Below are positions 62,165 to 64,000 of a stretch of 64,000 nt of DNA, piece by piece (position 1 is the stretch's first letter; each line of letters opens with the position of its first letter). The DNA is taken from the NCBI RefSeq assembly GCF_016919005.1, contig NZ_JAFFQE010000001.1:868001-932000 (forward strand), read 5' to 3'. The translations under genes were made by a program, and so were the position numbers. The notes below the pieces were generated by a model. That model was not told the origin of the DNA and searched no databases. It saw only the letters and a list, made by a program, of their open reading frames with translations. Origin of the DNA: Desulfopila inferna. GTDB lineage: Bacteria > Desulfobacterota > Desulfobulbia > Desulfobulbales > Desulfocapsaceae.

Positions 62165-62193
62165 TTGACATTGCCATAGAAAGTTTGTAAATA
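62165..62193 (+). promoter_or_regulatory. Sigma-70-type promoter for tRNA-Gly
   Basis: TTGACA (62165-62170), 17 bases, then TAAATA (62188-62193), a near-consensus pair about 28 bases before the tRNA. The next genes (rplM, rpsI) may be partly read through from it. Confidence 0.7.
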
Positions 62194-62221
62194 TTACTCT
62201 GTTTTGACATTGAATAAATGA

Positions 62222-62296
62222 GCGGGAATAACTCAGTGGTAGAGTGTAACCTTGCCAAGGTTGAAGTCGCGAGTTCGAATCTCGTTTCCCGCTCCA
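62222..62296 (+). tRNA. tRNA-Gly (GCC)
   Basis: 75 bases beginning GCGGGAATAACTCAGTGG, anticodon GCC at 62254-62256 in the loop CTTGCCAAG, T arm GCGAGTTCGAATCTCGT, acceptor end TTCCCGC-T with CCA encoded. All four stems pair. Confidence 0.96.
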
Positions 62297-62310
62297 AAAC
62301 AAAAGAACAA

Positions 62311-62340
62311 AAGGTTCGGCAATGCTCGAACCTTTTTTTA
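62311..62340 (+). terminator. tRNA-Gly terminator
   Basis: AAGGTTCG and CGAACCTT form an 8-bp stem followed by TTTTT, an intrinsic terminator 15 bases after the tRNA. Confidence 0.85.
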
Positions 62341-62366
62341 TTAAATGCATGACCTTGAGGCGGAAA

Positions 62367-62795
62367 ATGAAAACATATCTAACTCCAGTTAATGAGATCG
62401 AGAAAAATTGGTATGTTGTCAACGCTGAAGACAAAGTCCTGGGCCGCATTGCGACAGAGATTGCCCTTCGTCTTCGCGGAAAGCACAAGCCAAGCTTTTC
62501 CACATTTATTGACAACGGAGATTTCATCGTTGTAACCAACGCCGAAAAAATCAGGCTTACCGGTAATAAATGGGATGACAAGAAATACTATCATCACACC
62601 GGCTACATTGGTGGAATCAAAGAAGCGAGCGCCAAGGAACTCATGGAGAAACATCCGACCGATATGCTGATGAAGGCGGTCAAGGGCATGCTTCCCAAAA
62701 ACAAACTTGGCAGAGCCCAGTTGAAGAAACTGAAAATCTATGCCGGCAGCGAGCATCCACATGAAGCTCAGCAGCCCGTTGAATTAGATATTTAA
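62367..62795 (+). CDS. rplM: 50S ribosomal protein L13
   Basis: 142 residues with the conserved [20 protein letters not shown] start, the [14 protein letters not shown] block, the [12 protein letters not shown] block and the C-terminal [23 protein letters not shown] precedes the ATG at 62367; a frame starting 15 codons earlier overlaps the tRNA terminator and is rejected. It is followed by rpsI as in nearly all bacteria. Confidence 0.98.
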   Translation: MKTYLTPVNEIEKNWYVVNAEDKVLGRIATEIALRLRGKHKPSFSTFIDNGDFIVVTNAEKIRLTGNKWDDKKYYHHTGYIGGIKEASAKELMEKHPTDMLMKAVKGMLPKNKLGRAQLKKLKIYAGSEHPHEAQQPVELDI

Positions 62796-62801
62796 CCCAA
62801 T

Positions 62802-62842
62802 CGGGACTCTTTACAGAACCCCCTTAGGGGGATACGTATCTT
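62802..62842. repeat. Dispersed repeat D copy 2
   Basis: GGGACTCTTTACAGAACCCC then CTTAGGGGGATACGTATCTT, matching 60579-60619. The hairpin CCCCCTTAGGGGG lies in the rplM-rpsI gap and could tune read-through. Confidence 0.6.
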
Positions 62843-62910
62843 CAAGTTATTCTTTTCTGGAAATCACTAGAGAATGCCAAAGATACATATATTCACGGAG
62901 ATAATCAAAC

Positions 62911-63303
62911 ATGGCCCAGGATCGTTATTACGCAACCGGCAAAAGGAAAACCGCTATTGCGAGAGTTTGGCTAACACCAGGTAGCGGAAAGGTAATCGTC
63001 AATAAAATGACGGCGGAAGATTACTTCGGCGGCAATTTTTCTTCCCATAAAATTGCACGGCCTTTCAAGATTACCGAGACTACGGATCAGTTCGATATAC
63101 TTGCCACTTTAATCGGCGGCGGGAAATCCTCACAGGCTGAAGCTCTCACCCACGGCATATCAAAAGCACTTCTTGAAGTCGATGCGGAAAACAGGCTGCC
63201 TTTGAAAAAATCCGGTCTTCTTACACGTGATCCACGCTGTAAAGAGCGTAAAAAGTATGGCCAGAAAGGTGCTCGAGCAAAATTCCAGTTCTCCAAACGT
63301 TAA
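62911..63303 (+). CDS. rpsI: 30S ribosomal protein S9
   Basis: 130 residues: YYATGKRKTAIARVWLTPGS at the N terminus, GGGKSSQAEALTHGISKALL, and the invariant basic end KYGQKGARAKFQFSKR. GGAGATAATC precedes the ATG. Partner of rplM. Confidence 0.98.
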   Translation: MAQDRYYATGKRKTAIARVWLTPGSGKVIVNKMTAEDYFGGNFSSHKIARPFKITETTDQFDILATLIGGGKSSQAEALTHGISKALLEVDAENRLPLKKSGLLTRDPRCKERKKYGQKGARAKFQFSKR

Positions 63304-63381
63304 TTTTTGCCGACAACGAGTATCTTTACCGGGAGTACATTATCTCGGAAAGCCGACTCTAGCTCAACACAGTTGCATAGA

Positions 63382-63415
63382 GGGAATAACAGAGTTTTCT
63401 GTTATTCCCTTTTCT
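63382..63415 (+). terminator. rplM-rpsI terminator
   Basis: GGGAATAACAGA and TCTGTTATTCCC form a 12-bp perfect stem followed by TTTTCTT. Confidence 0.92.
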
Positions 63416-63704
63416 TGTTCTGGTGGAGCCGCGATAAGCACCGTATGGGCACAAGCCCCGACTTCGAGAAAAACCGATCTCCCGTGTTACTGTTTTTGGT
63501 TGGTTTCCATCAACTTACCTGTATACTCGAAAACCTGCCCAAAAACCGCGGTTTGTATATTGAACTTTTTTACCAAGCCATCCGAGACCTTCGCGGCCAT
63601 TCTTTTTTACACAATTATCTGTTTTAATAATTATGTAAAGGCGCTGCTAAGCTCCCGGAATTACCCTGGACCACCGACCTCCTCTTTTAAGAGGTGACAC
63701 GTTC

Positions 63705-63752
63705 ATGAGATCTTTTTCTGTAGGACAACAGGGAAAATCCCTGAAGCATTAA
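63705..63752 (+). other. Possible argC leader mini-ORF
   Basis: A 15-codon frame (MRSFSVGQQGKSLKH) follows AGAGGTGA and ends 12 bases before the argC ATG. The palindrome CTCTTTTAAGAG covers part of that Shine-Dalgarno site, and AGGGAAAATCCCT is a small hairpin inside the frame. No arginine codons cluster after the second, so classic attenuation is not indicated. The rest of 63416-63704 shows no gene. Confidence 0.3.
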
Positions 63753-63764
63753 CCGGAGCATATC

Positions 63765-64000
63765 ATGATCAAAATTGCCATTATCGGAGCATCAGGTTAT
63801 ACCGGAGGAGAGCTTGCCAGAATTCTCTGCAATCATCCTCACGCTTCAATCACTGCTGTAACTTCCAGACAATATGAGGGCAAAGCCCTCGCCGAGGTAT
63901 TCCCCCATCTGCGCGACAAGGTCAGCATCATTTGTGAGAATTCCGACGTTGAAGCGCTCAGTGACAAGGCCGATATCTTCTTTACCGCCGTACCTCACCA
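63765..64000 (+). CDS. argC: N-acetyl-gamma-glutamyl-phosphate reductase, 5' part
   Basis: The first 78 codons run off the window edge. The NADP site IKIAIIGASGYTGGELARIL and the segment ADIFFTAVPH, then the expected active-site region beyond the edge, identify ArgC, third enzyme of arginine synthesis. GGAG lies eight bases before the ATG. Arginine made here would supply cyanophycin. Gene order rpsI-argC is known in this bacterial group. Confidence 0.93.
   Translation, partial: MIKIAIIGASGYTGGELARILCNHPHASITAVTSRQYEGKALAEVFPHLRDKVSIICENSDVEALSDKADIFFTAVPH

Overview
The window is bacterial chromosome, most likely from a sulfur-metabolising member of the former Deltaproteobacteria (Desulfobacterota, perhaps Desulfobulbales). 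This is inferred from a large heterodisulfide-reductase-like membrane iron-sulfur protein, abundant sigma-54 regulation, a split glycine-decarboxylase operon, N-acetyl-beta-lysine and cyanophycin genes, and the block rplM-rpsI-argC. No marker such as 16S rRNA is present, so placement below phylum is a guess. Genes are short-spaced and start mostly with clear Shine-Dalgarno sites; ATGA-type overlaps are common.

Layout. 1-5.3 kb: a small protein, an orphan SagB-type nitroreductase, a secreted PQQ-type sugar dehydrogenase and an AI-2E-family transporter, separated by dispersed repeats. 5.3-12 kb: a sigma-54 circuit read on the minus strand. It contains two equal-length paralogous PAS-AAA+-Fis activators, two near-identical GG-N10-GC promoters, shared GTNGC-N6-GCTAC sites 110-150 bp upstream of each, a 28-residue membrane peptide not found by usual ORF cut-offs, and an HdrC-NarI-HdrC-HdrD fusion. 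12-25 kb: hydrolases, pseudouridine synthase, cyanophycinase and cyanophycin synthetase, an ADP-ribosylglycohydrolase, and MarR plus ablA-ablB for N-acetyl-beta-lysine, followed by a flavodoxin and a candidate ADP-ribosyltransferase. 25-37 kb: SDR, rubrerythrin, stress protein, radical SAM, MFS, MscS, CorA with an altered GMN motif, and the DUF2157-DUF4401-GDYXXLXY membrane operon.

37-45 kb is an accessory region. Short, unrelated, mostly AT-rich plus-strand genes (secreted, membrane, cupin, amphi-Trp, lipoprotein, acetyltransferase, cold-shock/DUF1294, quinone oxidoreductase, DUF1330) are spaced by hairpins. One hairpin has the full architecture of an integron attC site. A 107-134 bp repeat occurs three times, and one copy begins exactly where an HNH endonuclease gene is cut off. 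ribB with its FMN riboswitch sits inside this region on the other strand. No integrase gene is present in the window, so this is best described as a possible attC cluster lacking an integrase.

45-64 kb is housekeeping: BON-MscS channel, lipA-lipB-gcvPB-gcvPA-gcvH-gcvT with an Lrp-type regulator, CBS protein, YhcC-like radical SAM protein, acyl-CoA ligase and ubiE, asnS, ttcA, a lipoprotein, hisB, tRNA-Gly(GCC), rplM, rpsI and the start of argC. Starts were chosen by Shine-Dalgarno and overlap reasoning and often differ from the longest possible reading frame.
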